In this document: in pieces, positions 44,045 through 52,955 of the stretch
Layout: each line of letters starts with the position of its first letter
Position numbering within the stretch: the first letter of the stretch is position 1
Assembly: GCF_017976235.1 (NCBI RefSeq)
Contig: NZ_JACVHC010000003.1
Coordinates: 558,001 to 622,000, forward strand
Origin: Pseudomonas anatoliensis
GTDB lineage: Bacteria; Pseudomonadota; Gammaproteobacteria; Pseudomonadales; Pseudomonadaceae
Length of the DNA stretch: 64,000 nucleotides
Direction: 5' to 3'
Notes under the pieces: model-generated
What the model was told of the DNA's origin: nothing
What the model saw: the letters and a program-made list of their open reading frames with translations, nothing else
The model's database searches: none
Translations under genes and position numbers: made by a program

Positions 44045-44461
44045 TTAATTTTCCATGAGCATGTAAGACGTATTGCTGATGAACCTATTCATCCAGTGTT
44101 CATCCGGACGGGACAAGGCGAGAGAAAACGTATTGGCCTTTTTGTCCAGATAGATAAAAACCACACCCACTTCTGCCTCATCCTCGCGCGCCCTCATGTC
44201 CAGAGCCAGCTCGGAAAACAAAGGCGTTCGGTACACATGAGCTGGATTTTCACGTTCATAAAAACGAAGGTAAACCGTCTCTCTTGGCGTCAGCAGTGAG
44301 GCTCCCGCAACCGACTCAATGATGTATTTCCCGCTTGGACTCACGACAGACACATCCGCTTTTCGGCTCAGCAGCTCATAGACAGCAACAGCAAAAATCA
44401 CCAGGAGCAACACAACGACTATCGCAACGGAGGTCAGCAGTTTTTGAAAAGCATGACTCAT
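44045..44461 (-). CDS. Membrane-anchored putative immunity protein, copy 2
   Basis: The 138-residue protein has an N-terminal membrane helix (about 10-32) and a domain with VSPSGKYIIESV, SLLTPRETVYLRF, YRTPLFSELALDM, VGVVFIYLDKKA and FISNTSY, closely matching copy 1 at 42014-42427. ATG 44461 overlaps the stop codon of the upstream gene by four bases. It lies upstream of the PAAR gene and so is not next to the intact DUF6402-like gene. That suggests an older or second immunity gene left by duplication or effector replacement. Confidence 0.66.
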   Translation of the reverse strand: MSHAFQKLLTSVAIVVVLLLVIFAVAVYELLSRKADVSVVSPSGKYIIESVAGASLLTPRETVYLRFYERENPAHVYRTPLFSELALDMRAREDEAEVGVVFIYLDKKANTFSLALSRPDEHWMNRFISNTSYMLMEN

Positions 44462-44856
44462 CGGCATTCTGGAATGATCCAACTTTCCCAGCCCTCTGAG
44501 CCCGGATATAGAATCATCTCGCCCTGAAACTCAGGGGCAATGCCTGGATCGCCTTCCCTCATCCACAGATTCCACTCCGACGTTTTCAAGAGCCGTCCAT
44601 CTGTTGTGTAAACACGGTAGAAAAACTGACTGCTGAACAGCTCGAAAATACCGCCCATCGCGCCCAGGAACGCGTAATCAGGTGCATATCGGGAGATGTG
44701 GCATTTACCCGATTCACTTGCATTGGTTTTCAATAGCTTTGCAGTCAGCGAACTGAACACCTTCAATACAATGAACATCAGCAGAAACAGGGGTACCGCT
44801 ATCAGGAGAACAAACCCGGATTTTCTGGTGAAACGTGCTGCAGGTTTGCCAGACAT
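44458..44856 (-). CDS. Membrane protein whose N-terminus copies the PAAR start
   Basis: The 132-residue protein begins MSGKPAAR, the same eight residues as the PAAR protein at 43456-43980, and AAGGAGA precedes both starts. After residue 8 it is unrelated: a membrane helix (about 14-40) and a soluble part with a CHISRYAPDYAFLG segment, FFYRVYTTDGRLL and GWESWIIPEC. This looks like a recombination scar in which a PAAR gene start was joined to an immunity-type membrane protein. The C-terminal family is not recognised. It lies 11 bases after tssE. Confidence 0.62.
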   Translation of the reverse strand: MSGKPAARFTRKSGFVLLIAVPLFLLMFIVLKVFSSLTAKLLKTNASESGKCHISRYAPDYAFLGAMGGIFELFSSQFFYRVYTTDGRLLKTSEWNLWMREGDPGIAPEFQGEMILYPGSEGWESWIIPECR

Positions 44857-44867
44857 CGGGATTCTCC

Positions 44868-45275
44868 TTAGGTGACCTTCACTTGACCGCTGCCATCCAG
44901 GCGCGCGGAAAAACTGACCTGACGCTTGAATCCTTCAACTTCCAGCAGGCCTTCGATACTGAAGGACAGGCGAAGTTGATCGTGGTCACGCGGCAGGGAA
45001 ATGACACGCACGTTGCTCAGGCGTGGCTCGTAGGCTTCGATGAAAGTTTCGATGGCCAGACGGGCCTGACTCAGGGAGTCGTGCAGGCTCAGACGCATGT
45101 CATTGAGATCGGGCAACCCGTAGTCGGACAGCGTTTGCACGCTGCCGGCCCGGGTGCTGAGCATTTTGGCCAGATGGGCAGCGACTGACGCCATGGCAGA
45201 AACCTCGAGGCTCCTGCCCTTGCGTTTTTCCGCGTCGCCATTGAGACGTTCGAAAAGGCTGCCGTATCCGTCCAT
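44868..45275 (-). CDS. tssE: T6SS baseplate protein TssE
   Basis: The 135-residue gp25-like protein contains GYGSLFERLNG at the start, LSDYGLPDLNDMRLSLHDSL and the conserved YEPRLSNVRVISLP. TssE links the baseplate to the first sheath ring. It lies nine bases after tssC. Normal length. It is the last structural gene before the inserted cassette. Confidence 0.96.
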   Translation of the reverse strand: MDGYGSLFERLNGDAEKRKGRSLEVSAMASVAAHLAKMLSTRAGSVQTLSDYGLPDLNDMRLSLHDSLSQARLAIETFIEAYEPRLSNVRVISLPRDHDQLRLSFSIEGLLEVEGFKRQVSFSARLDGSGQVKVT

Positions 45276-45284
45276 GAGTCGCTC

Positions 45285-46760
45285 TTACTCTTTGTCCAGC
45301 TTGCCAACCAGCGACAGGGTGAAATCGGCACCCATGTACTTGAAGTGCGGACGCACGTTCAAGCTCACGCGGTACCAGCCTGGCTCGCCTTCAACGTCGC
45401 TGACGATGATTTGCGCAGCGCGCAGCGGACGACGGCCACGTACTTCGGCGCTTGGGTTTTCCTGGTCGGCAACGTACTGACGGATCCACTTGTTGAGTTC
45501 CAGCTCGAGGTCGGTACGTTCTTTCCACGAACCGAGTTGCTCGCGCTGCAGCACTTTCAAGTAGTGAGCCAGGCGGTTGACGATCATCATGTACGGCAGT
45601 TGGGTGCCGAGCTTGTAGTTCAGCTCTGCCGCCTTGCCTTCTGCGCTGATGCCGAAGAACTTCGGCTTCTGCACCGAGCTTGCGGAGAAGAACGCCGCGT
45701 TGTCGGAGCCTTTACGCATGGTCAGGGAGATGAAGCCTTCCTCGGCCAGTTCGTATTCACGACGGTCGGAAACCAGAACCTCAGTAGGGATCTTGGTTTC
45801 GATTTCGCCCATGCTTTCGAAATGGTGCAACGGCAGGTCTTCAACAGCACCACCGCTCTGAGGGCCGATGATGTTCGGGCACCAGCGGAATTTGGCGAAG
45901 CTGTCAGTCAGCTTGGTGCCGAACGCGTAAGCGGTGTTGCCCCACAGGTAGTGCTCGTGGCTGTTGGCAACGGTTTCCTTGTACACGAACGATTTGACCG
46001 GGTTTTCTTCCGGATCGTACGGGTTACGCAGCAGGAAACGCGGCACGGTCAGGCCAACGTAACGGGAGTCTTCCGAAGTACGGAAGCTCTGCCATTTGGC
46101 GAATTGCGGGCCTTCGAAGTGGTCTTTCAGATCTTTCAGATCCGGCAGGCCGGTGAAGCTTTCCAGACCGAAGAATTTCGGGCCGGCAGCGGCGATGAAC
46201 GGCGCGTGGGACATGCAGGCTACGCTGGACACGTACTGCATCAGTTTCACGTCCGGCGAGCTTGGGGACATGTAGTAGTTGGCGATGATCGCGCCAACCG
46301 GCTGACCACCGAACTGGCCGTATTCAGCGGTGTAGATGTGCTTGTACAGGCCCGACTGCATGACTTCCGGCGAATCTTCGAAATCGTCCAGCAGGTCTTC
46401 TTTCGAGACGTTGAGGATTTCGATCTTGATGTTTTCGCGGAAGTTGGTGCGGTCTACCAGCAACTGCAGACCACGCCACGACGATTCCAGAGCCTGGAAG
46501 TCCGGGTGGTGCAGGATTTCGTCCATCTGACGGCTGAGCTTGGCATCGATCTCGGCGATCATGCGGTCAACCATGGCTTTCTTGACCGGCTCACCGTTGT
46601 TCTGCGGCTTGAGCAGCTCTTCGATGAACGCCGACACACCGCGCTTGGCGATGTCGTAGGCTTCGTCGTCCGGCGTCAGGCGGGTTTCGGCGATGATGCT
46701 GTCGAGAATGCTGTACTCGCCGCTCGCGGCGCCTTTCTCTTGTGCTGCGCTAGTGCTCAT
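45285..46760 (-). CDS. tssC: T6SS sheath large subunit TssC
   Basis: The 491-residue protein shows the VipB/TssC pattern: AEIDAKLSRQMDEILHHPDFQALESSWRG region (written in parts: residues about 65-95), VYKHIYTAEYGQFGGQP-like GQFGGQPVGAIIANY, FLLRNPYDP, LPYMMIVNRLAHYLKVLQRE and the C-terminal VSLNVRPHFKYMGADFTLSL. With TssB it builds the contractile sheath. Its N-terminus should carry the ClpV-recognised helix. It lies 26 bases after tssB. Confidence 0.98.
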   Translation of the reverse strand: MSTSAAQEKGAASGEYSILDSIIAETRLTPDDEAYDIAKRGVSAFIEELLKPQNNGEPVKKAMVDRMIAEIDAKLSRQMDEILHHPDFQALESSWRGLQLLVDRTNFRENIKIEILNVSKEDLLDDFEDSPEVMQSGLYKHIYTAEYGQFGGQPVGAIIANYYMSPSSPDVKLMQYVSSVACMSHAPFIAAAGPKFFGLESFTGLPDLKDLKDHFEGPQFAKWQSFRTSEDSRYVGLTVPRFLLRNPYDPEENPVKSFVYKETVANSHEHYLWGNTAYAFGTKLTDSFAKFRWCPNIIGPQSGGAVEDLPLHHFESMGEIETKIPTEVLVSDRREYELAEEGFISLTMRKGSDNAAFFSASSVQKPKFFGISAEGKAAELNYKLGTQLPYMMIVNRLAHYLKVLQREQLGSWKERTDLELELNKWIRQYVADQENPSAEVRGRRPLRAAQIIVSDVEGEPGWYRVSLNVRPHFKYMGADFTLSLVGKLDKE

Positions 46761-46786
46761 TGTGTTGGCTTCCTTGGCTGCTGGGT

Positions 46787-47290
46787 TCAGGCGTCGGTGG
46801 CTGCGGCGTTCAGGCCCAGCTCACCGAGTACGCGACCGCGGGATTCGTCGTCGGCGAGCACGCCTTCGATGGCTTTACGGAAAGCAGGTGCGTTACCCAG
46901 CGGGCCTTTGAGGGCCACCAGCGCGTCACGCAGTTCCATCAGCTTTTTCAGCTCAGGCACTTGCTCGACCAGGCTGGCCGGGTTGAAGTCCTTCATCGAA
47001 TTGACGCGCAGTTGCACGCCCAACTCTTCAGTGCTGCCTTCTTCCTGCAGACGGTTCGGCACGTTCATCGTCAGGCTAAGCTCTTGCTTGGCCAGCACTT
47101 CGTCGAAGGTCATCTTGTCGATGCTGATCGGCTTGCGATCTTCGATCTTGCGCTCGTCCTTGCGGTGGGTGTAGTCACCGATTGCCAGCAGTTTCAGCGG
47201 CAGTTCAATCTCTTCCTGAGCACCGCCGGTGGCGGGTTTGAAGGTGACGTTGATGCGTTCCTTGGGGGCTACCGAGCCTTCTTTGGCCAT
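46787..47290 (-). CDS. tssB: T6SS sheath small subunit TssB
   Basis: The 167-residue protein has VAPKERINVTFKPATGGAQE, the typical ELPLKLLAIGDYTHRKD, SIDKMTFDEVLAKQ and LRVNSMKDFNPASLVEQVPE. ATG 47290 has AAGGAG eight bases ahead. An in-frame reading that extends upstream to 47356 lacks a ribosome site and overlaps tssA. TssB pairs with TssC in the sheath. Confidence 0.98.
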   Translation of the reverse strand: MAKEGSVAPKERINVTFKPATGGAQEEIELPLKLLAIGDYTHRKDERKIEDRKPISIDKMTFDEVLAKQELSLTMNVPNRLQEEGSTEELGVQLRVNSMKDFNPASLVEQVPELKKLMELRDALVALKGPLGNAPAFRKAIEGVLADDESRGRVLGELGLNAAATDA

Positions 47291-47322
47291 GGCTTTTCTC
47301 CTTGCGGTTGTGGCCCTGGGGC

Positions 47323-48885
47323 CTATTCGAGTACCACTTCGAGATCGAGGTGGCACAGCCTGCGATAAATCTCTTCCTTGCGTTCACGCACTGCATGGTT
47401 CTGCGGTAACAACTCGCAGCAACTGTGCAGCAGGTGCAGCACTTCCAATGCAAGATCGGGCTCCCAGGCGTGCAGGCCTGAGTCCTGTAATGTCTGATCG
47501 AGGGTTTCCAGCTGGTTTTTGGCCAGCTCGTATTTCTTGGCCATGAAGCACAGCCTTGCGAGCGCGAACTGCCAGAAGAAGCGCTCGCGCCCGCCGTGGG
47601 CCGATTGCAGCCCTTGCTTGAGAATCTGCACGGCAGGCTTGAGGCCTTCCTTGCGCAGAGTCGGCAAGACTTCTTCGAGGGCTTTTTCCCAGGCTGGCTG
47701 GGTTTCGACGTTGTCGCTTTCAACCTTGCGTGGCGCGCTGGCGCTTTGCAGGTGCGGCATGACGTTGGCGGCAATCCACGCCCGGGTGGACGGATCGGCA
47801 AACGGCGCGCCGTCGTGGTAACGCAATTCGACAATGCCGGGAAGGCGCTGAATCAAAAGCGCGAAGTGGATTTCCACTTCGCGCATGGCCAGCTCGGCGT
47901 TGAGGTTCTGGAGACATTCCCAGACCATCCTCTGGCCATCGAACCAGAACGGCGCCTTCGCCAGACTCGCCTCCAGTTCCACCAGCAGGTCTGCGTATTT
48001 GCCCTGATCGAATCGATCCTGATAGAGCTTCAACTTGTCGAGCGGCAGACCGCGCAACACGGTGATCTGCTCGGCATTACGCTCAGGCACGGCGTCGATG
48101 GTCATCCACAGCAGCGTGCGGTTCAGGCGCAGGGCGCGCAGGTCGGTGGCTTTCTGCTTGAGCCACCAGGCGCACAACGGTCGGGCGCTTTCCTGCTGGG
48201 CGCGGAGCGCTTTGTGGGCGTCTCTTTCGTTATCGATCGGCGCGCCGGGCGTGAGCAGCTGACTCGCCGCCTGCTTGACCTGCGCCACCGCCGCCCCCAC
48301 AACACCTGGGGCCGGCTGGTTGTCGGCGGCGCGCTGGATCATGGTTTTCAGGCGTCGGGAGATCGGCAGCAACAGCGGCGAGTCGTCGCCCAGATGTTCA
48401 GCGCAAGCGGCTTCGAGACCGGACAGGTGCTCGGAGAGCTGCCGGAACATCGGCAACTGCTCTTTGATCGCAATGTTTTCGGTGATGACCTGCTCAAGAC
48501 GCGGCACCAGCCAGCCAATGGCAGCGGCACGTGTGCGGGGTTTGAGCGGGTGAACGTCGGCCCAGTTGTTTTCCGACAAGTGGTGCAGCAAGCCAAGGCC
48601 GGCCAGCAGCCCGGGGAAGGATTCACGCTGGTAAAGCGACCAGGTCAGCCAGGCGCCGACACGCAAATCCTTGGATTGGGTACGCAGGAGGTTTTCGCTG
48701 TTTTCGCGAATTTTCAGCCAGTCGATCTGCCCGCTTTCGTGCATCGACGAGGCTTTGGCCAGCTCGCTTTCCAGCGCCTCGAATTCGCTCGAAAAACGAA
48801 CGTCTTCGCCCGCGAAATTCTCTTTGGAAACAGAGACTTTGGCGAGTTCGAGGTAATGGGCGGAAAGTTTGCTTGAGTAGGACAT
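47323..48885 (-). CDS. tssA: T6SS assembly protein TssA
   Basis: The 520-residue protein has an N-terminal ImpA-type domain (SENLLRTQSKDLRVGAWL, LAGLGLLHHLSENNWADVHP, AIGWLVPRLEQVI). The long C-terminal part includes a VasJ/TagA-like segment (ERFFWQFALARLCFMAKKYE, LALEVLHLLHSCCELLP). TssA starts sheath polymerisation at the baseplate or caps it distally, depending on its C-terminal type. It is the first gene of the T6SS operon, facing the divergent vgrG-phospholipase operon across 713 bases. Confidence 0.94.
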   Translation of the reverse strand: MSYSSKLSAHYLELAKVSVSKENFAGEDVRFSSEFEALESELAKASSMHESGQIDWLKIRENSENLLRTQSKDLRVGAWLTWSLYQRESFPGLLAGLGLLHHLSENNWADVHPLKPRTRAAAIGWLVPRLEQVITENIAIKEQLPMFRQLSEHLSGLEAACAEHLGDDSPLLLPISRRLKTMIQRAADNQPAPGVVGAAVAQVKQAASQLLTPGAPIDNERDAHKALRAQQESARPLCAWWLKQKATDLRALRLNRTLLWMTIDAVPERNAEQITVLRGLPLDKLKLYQDRFDQGKYADLLVELEASLAKAPFWFDGQRMVWECLQNLNAELAMREVEIHFALLIQRLPGIVELRYHDGAPFADPSTRAWIAANVMPHLQSASAPRKVESDNVETQPAWEKALEEVLPTLRKEGLKPAVQILKQGLQSAHGGRERFFWQFALARLCFMAKKYELAKNQLETLDQTLQDSGLHAWEPDLALEVLHLLHSCCELLPQNHAVRERKEEIYRRLCHLDLEVVLE

Positions 48886-49598
48886 CCATGGCCTTTATTA
48901 AGGATTACAGTCAGGCGCCAATTTGAGGTGCGGCAGCGCGGGACAGTATCGAAGAGCAGTGATGAAACTCATCCAATTGAGTGAGAGCTCTTTCAAGTGG
49001 GCGCATCGTAATCACTATGATGGCCACTAGCAAGCATCTGGTTAAACAACAAGACGAACTGTTGATTGGGGCTTGTAGGAGATCGCCCTATATATGACAA
49101 GGGATTCCCTGACACCGACTTATATTACGTGCATTTGCCCCGCCCCCTCAGAACCCCTGATCCAGAGCGGCCCGACCATGCTCGACCGCAGCGACCAGAA
49201 CGCCTGTCCCGTTTCACGGCAGCGAGCATGACAACTCTTGAAAAAAATAGAAGTAGGACTCTTCCGAAAATTCGCTGGTTTCAATTAATAATTTACCGGC
49301 GACAACGGTCAACTAAAAAAGTGCCATCAATTTGATGGCATTGATATTTCTGCAACATGACGTCTCCGCAAATACTGCACAACCGTGCTAACTCAATAAT
49401 TATCGAAGTGCTTTCCTACAGTCATTTCCGTCAATCCACCCAGCCACTTCACACCCGGAATACTCTGACAAATCTCAGGGATACTTCTTACATCAATTTA
49501 TTTCCTGCATTGCTAGCTTGGCTTGGCAAATTCTTTTTGCGTGGCGATCACGGACGATCGGACACCGCGCATCGACTCACTTGCTTAAGGACAAGCGT
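48886..49598. other. Divergent intergenic region between tssA and vgrG-tle
   Basis: These 713 bases are more AT-rich than the flanking genes and hold no convincing gene; short open frames lack ribosome sites. They must contain the promoters of both divergent operons. A 19-bp palindrome (49322-49340, TGCCATCAA-T-TTGATGGCA) next to an A tract could be an operator or a minus-strand terminator. I looked for sigma-54 -24/-12 boxes, expected from the Sfa2-type activator, and found none with correct spacing. Confidence 0.5.
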
Positions 49599-52500
49599 AT
49601 GTTCAGTGCAGGCAATTGCGCGCTATTCACCCTGCTAATCCCCGCTATTCGGCACGACTTCAAGGTGCTTGCCTTTAACGGCACCGAAGCCATCAGCCAG
49701 CTTTACTCCGTCAGGATCGAACTGGTCAGCGAGCATCCGGATTTCGATCTGGAGAGCCTGCTCAGCCAACCCGCGTTTCTACAATTCGGCCTCAACGGCG
49801 AAGGCATTCACGGGCGCATCGAAGATGTGATGGTGGCAGAGTCCGGTAAACGTCTGACTCGCTATGAGCTGACGCTGGTGCCGGCGCTGCACTATTTGCA
49901 GTTCAGTCAGGATCAGCGGATTTTTCAGAGTCTTACGGTGCCGCAGATCATCGCAAAGGTGCTCAATGGGCACGGCATTCAGGCCGATGCGTTTACCTTC
50001 CATGTCAGCACCTGCGAGCCTCGTGAGTACTGCGTTCAGTACGCGGAAAATGATCTGGAATTCATCCAGAGGTTATGCGCCGAGGATGGCATTGCATGGC
50101 ATCACCAGCACTCCGAGGAGGGCCATTTGCTGGTGTTTACCGATGATCAGGTGTTCCTGCCCAAACTCGGCGCCACGCCCTATCAGCAAGATTCCGGCAT
50201 GGTCGCCGCGCATCCGGTAGTTAGCCGGCTCAGTCTGCGGACCAGCACCCGCACCAGCGCGGTAACTCGCCGCGACTATGATTTGAAGCGCCCGAACCTG
50301 CTGCTCGAAAGTCGCTTCACCGCCGAGTTCACGCCGACGCTGGAAGACTATCGCTACCCGTTACTGCTGGATAACGAGAAGCGCGCCAAAAAACGAGTTC
50401 GACAGACGCTGGAGCGGCTTCGCGCCGACTATGAATTGGCCGAGGGCGTAAGCGATCAGCCGAGCCTGCGCTGCGGCTATCTTTTCGACCTGACCGAACA
50501 CCCGCGTAAACAGTGCAACGACTTGTGGCTATTGCTCAGCGTTTCCCACACCGGCCGACAGCCACAAGTGCTTGAGGAGGCGGGCACCAGTGACGTCAAA
50601 CCCGCCGACGGCTTCACTCAGGGTTATCGCAATCGCTTCAGCGCAATTCCCGCCGAGGTGGTTTTCCGCCCACCGCTGCCGGTGCGTCGTCCACCGCTGG
50701 TAGCACAGACCGCGCGAGTCACCGGGCCTCAAGGCGAGGAGATCTACTGTGATGAATCAGGGCGCGTGAAGATTGAGCTGCCGTGGGATCGCGCCGAACT
50801 GAACAGTGAGCGCAGCAGTTGCTGGGTACGCGTGGCGACCGGTTGGGCCGGGGATCATTTTGGAGCGATGGCCATTCCGCGCATTGGCATGGAAGTCGTG
50901 GTGACCTTTCTGGAAGGCGATCCGGACAAACCGCTGATCACCGGTTGCGTGGCCAACACAGTCACTTCGCCGCCCTACTCCTTGCCCGAGCACAAAACCA
51001 GAACCGTGCTGCGCAGCCACAGTTCGCCTGACAGTGGCGGCTACAACGAACTGGCGATCGAAGATCGCGCCGGCCAGGAGCTGATCTATTTGCGCGCGCA
51101 GCGCGACATGGTTCAGGAGGTCGGCAACAGCATTCAGCTGGAAGTCGGCAATGAACGCCGCGAAACCATCAACGGCAACAGCCACACGAGCGTCGGCAAG
51201 ATCCTCGACGTCGAAGCCGGCCAGCAAGTGCATCTCAAGGCCGGCGCCAATGTTGTGCTGGATGCCGGCGCCAGCATCACGCTGAAAGCGGGCGGTCATC
51301 ACATCGTGATCGACGCTGGCGGTATTTTCAGCAGCATCGAAATCGAAACGGGCCGCCAGCCAGCCGACAGCGCAGACAGCCATTTGCTGCTGCCTGGACT
51401 GGAGGGCGCATTGCCCGTGTCCGCCTCGGCACCGACACAAGCACTTATCGAGGAGGAACTCGAAGAAGAGGAGGAAGAAGTCGATCTGGAGGATGAAACG
51501 CCGGGGGGCATTACTTTGCGGATCGGCGTGTTTTTCGATGGCACGGGGAATAACAAGGCCAACAGCGAGACGGTCGCCGCTTGTTACGCACCGGATGCCA
51601 GTCTGGCGGAAGCGGCCGAAGAGATTCAGAAGCATTGTGCCGCTTATGGTTACGACGGGAATGGGAGTTCGCCGGATAACAGTTATGGGAATGATGTGAG
51701 CAACATTGTGCGGTTGTATGAGTTGTATACGGATCATTCCTTCGAAACACTGCCGGAGAAAACGAGAAACGCCTCTTTGCGCGTGTACATCGAAGGTATT
51801 GGCACAACAGCTGACGCAGGTGACTCACTTTACGCACAAGCGACAGGCCGAGGTGAGACTGGCGTATCAGCTCGTGTGGAGCAGAGCCCTGAAAAAATTA
51901 TCGGTCAAGTGCGCTCACTGATCGACAAGAATCCCAATCTACTTATAGAAAAGATCGAGTTCGATATTTTCGGCTTCAGTCGTGGTGCCGCCGCGGCTCG
52001 ACACTTTGCAAATGAGGTTCTCAAAGGCGAGCGCAGTATTCTCGCAGATGCGTTTCCAGCAGGTTCTCCTGCACTCTCCAGCACCTTTGACTGGCGCCCG
52101 CAATCGAGCATCAGCATCAATTTCATTGGTCTGTTTGACACCGTTGCAGCAATCGCCAACCCATGGCTGTTCGATTTTACCGGCGCTAACAGCAGAAACT
52201 CCGGACTCGATTTAAAGCTGCCTGATGGTTGCGCCAACAAAGTAGTCCATTTGGTTGCGCGCGATGAATATCGCGAGAACTTTGCACTCAACAGCCTGGG
52301 CGACATCGATCTGTTTTTGCCCGGCGCTCACTCGGATCTGGGCGGCGGCTACTTGCCCAGAGCCAAGGAAAAACTTCTGCTAAGCAACCCGATCACCAGC
52401 ACTATCAGCCGAGACAAGGACGCGACCCGAAGTGCAGCCTATGTTGCTGCCGAGAAAGAAGCATTTGCCTGGTATGCAAAAGGCGTCATCGAAGAGGACG

Positions 52501-52955
52501 TCCAGGGCAGTCAATTGCGCGTGGCATTTTGGGAAAGAGCCGTGACTCAATCAACACAAAAGGGCAGAACCAGTCCGGATCCCCAAAAGCGGGTTTACGC
52601 GGCGGCCAGCATTGAGCGGCCAGTACATGGCGAGCTGTCGCTGGTGTATCTGCGCATCATGCGTGAACTTGCGGTAAGACATGAGGTGCCGCTTGACGTG
52701 ATTGATCCCAATGACCCAAAACTTGCATTACCTGCCGAATTGGAACCCATTTATAAAAAGCTCGAGGCTTATGCGCTGGGAAAGACAGCCGTAGAGGGGC
52801 TTACCGTCAAAGAACGAGAGTTGCTGCGTGGTCGCTACATCCACCTTTCCGCTCATTGGAACGCGGCCAAGGGGTTGAATAGCAGCGACATGAATATTCT
52901 ATTCATCAATCGACCAGCCAAAAACAATCGACGCGTGGTACATCCCCATGAATAA
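49599..52955 (+). CDS. VgrG fused to DUF2235 phospholipase-type effector domain
   Basis: The 1118-residue protein has a VgrG core (about 1-590: DFKVLAFNGTEAISQLYSVR, LEFIQRLCAEDGIAWHHQHS, CDESGRVKIELPWDRAE, GAMAIPRIGMEVVVTFLEGD and needle HLKAGANVVLDAGASITLKA). A highly acidic linker (about 617-635) follows, then a DUF2235 alpha/beta-hydrolase domain (640-1118). Catalytic motifs are GFSRG with Ser794, FDTV with Asp847 and PGAHSDLGGGY with His911, the Tle1-like triad arrangement. Such specialised VgrGs carry a lipase into the target cell. ATG 49599 has AAGGA ahead. The downstream DUF2931 lipoprotein gene overlaps the stop codon and is the likely immunity gene. Confidence 0.9.
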   Translation: MFSAGNCALFTLLIPAIRHDFKVLAFNGTEAISQLYSVRIELVSEHPDFDLESLLSQPAFLQFGLNGEGIHGRIEDVMVAESGKRLTRYELTLVPALHYLQFSQDQRIFQSLTVPQIIAKVLNGHGIQADAFTFHVSTCEPREYCVQYAENDLEFIQRLCAEDGIAWHHQHSEEGHLLVFTDDQVFLPKLGATPYQQDSGMVAAHPVVSRLSLRTSTRTSAVTRRDYDLKRPNLLLESRFTAEFTPTLEDYRYPLLLDNEKRAKKRVRQTLERLRADYELAEGVSDQPSLRCGYLFDLTEHPRKQCNDLWLLLSVSHTGRQPQVLEEAGTSDVKPADGFTQGYRNRFSAIPAEVVFRPPLPVRRPPLVAQTARVTGPQGEEIYCDESGRVKIELPWDRAELNSERSSCWVRVATGWAGDHFGAMAIPRIGMEVVVTFLEGDPDKPLITGCVANTVTSPPYSLPEHKTRTVLRSHSSPDSGGYNELAIEDRAGQELIYLRAQRDMVQEVGNSIQLEVGNERRETINGNSHTSVGKILDVEAGQQVHLKAGANVVLDAGASITLKAGGHHIVIDAGGIFSSIEIETGRQPADSADSHLLLPGLEGALPVSASAPTQALIEEELEEEEEEVDLEDETPGGITLRIGVFFDGTGNNKANSETVAACYAPDASLAEAAEEIQKHCAAYGYDGNGSSPDNSYGNDVSNIVRLYELYTDHSFETLPEKTRNASLRVYIEGIGTTADAGDSLYAQATGRGETGVSARVEQSPEKIIGQVRSLIDKNPNLLIEKIEFDIFGFSRGAAAARHFANEVLKGERSILADAFPAGSPALSSTFDWRPQSSISINFIGLFDTVAAIANPWLFDFTGANSRNSGLDLKLPDGCANKVVHLVARDEYRENFALNSLGDIDLFLPGAHSDLGGGYLPRAKEKLLLSNPITSTISRDKDATRSAAYVAAEKEAFAWYAKGVIEEDVQGSQLRVAFWERAVTQSTQKGRTSPDPQKRVYAAASIERPVHGELSLVYLRIMRELAVRHEVPLDVIDPNDPKLALPAELEPIYKKLEAYALGKTAVEGLTVKERELLRGRYIHLSAHWNAAKGLNSSDMNILFINRPAKNNRRVVHPHE

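Noticed and set aside
49066..49335. Open frame of 89 codons in the tssA-vgrG gap
   Set aside because: It has no ribosome site, an odd composition and no domain pattern; it reads like chance in non-coding DNA.
49322..49340. 19-bp palindrome with A tract as a terminator
   Set aside because: No minus-strand gene ends there, so a terminator would have nothing to stop. It is kept only as a possible operator in the intergenic note.
49524..49540. Sigma-54-like promoter (GGCAAATTCTTTTTGC) ahead of vgrG-tle
   Set aside because: The GG and GC dinucleotides are 12 bases apart, while the -24/-12 pattern needs 10. No better match was found in the divergent region, although an RpoN activator is encoded.
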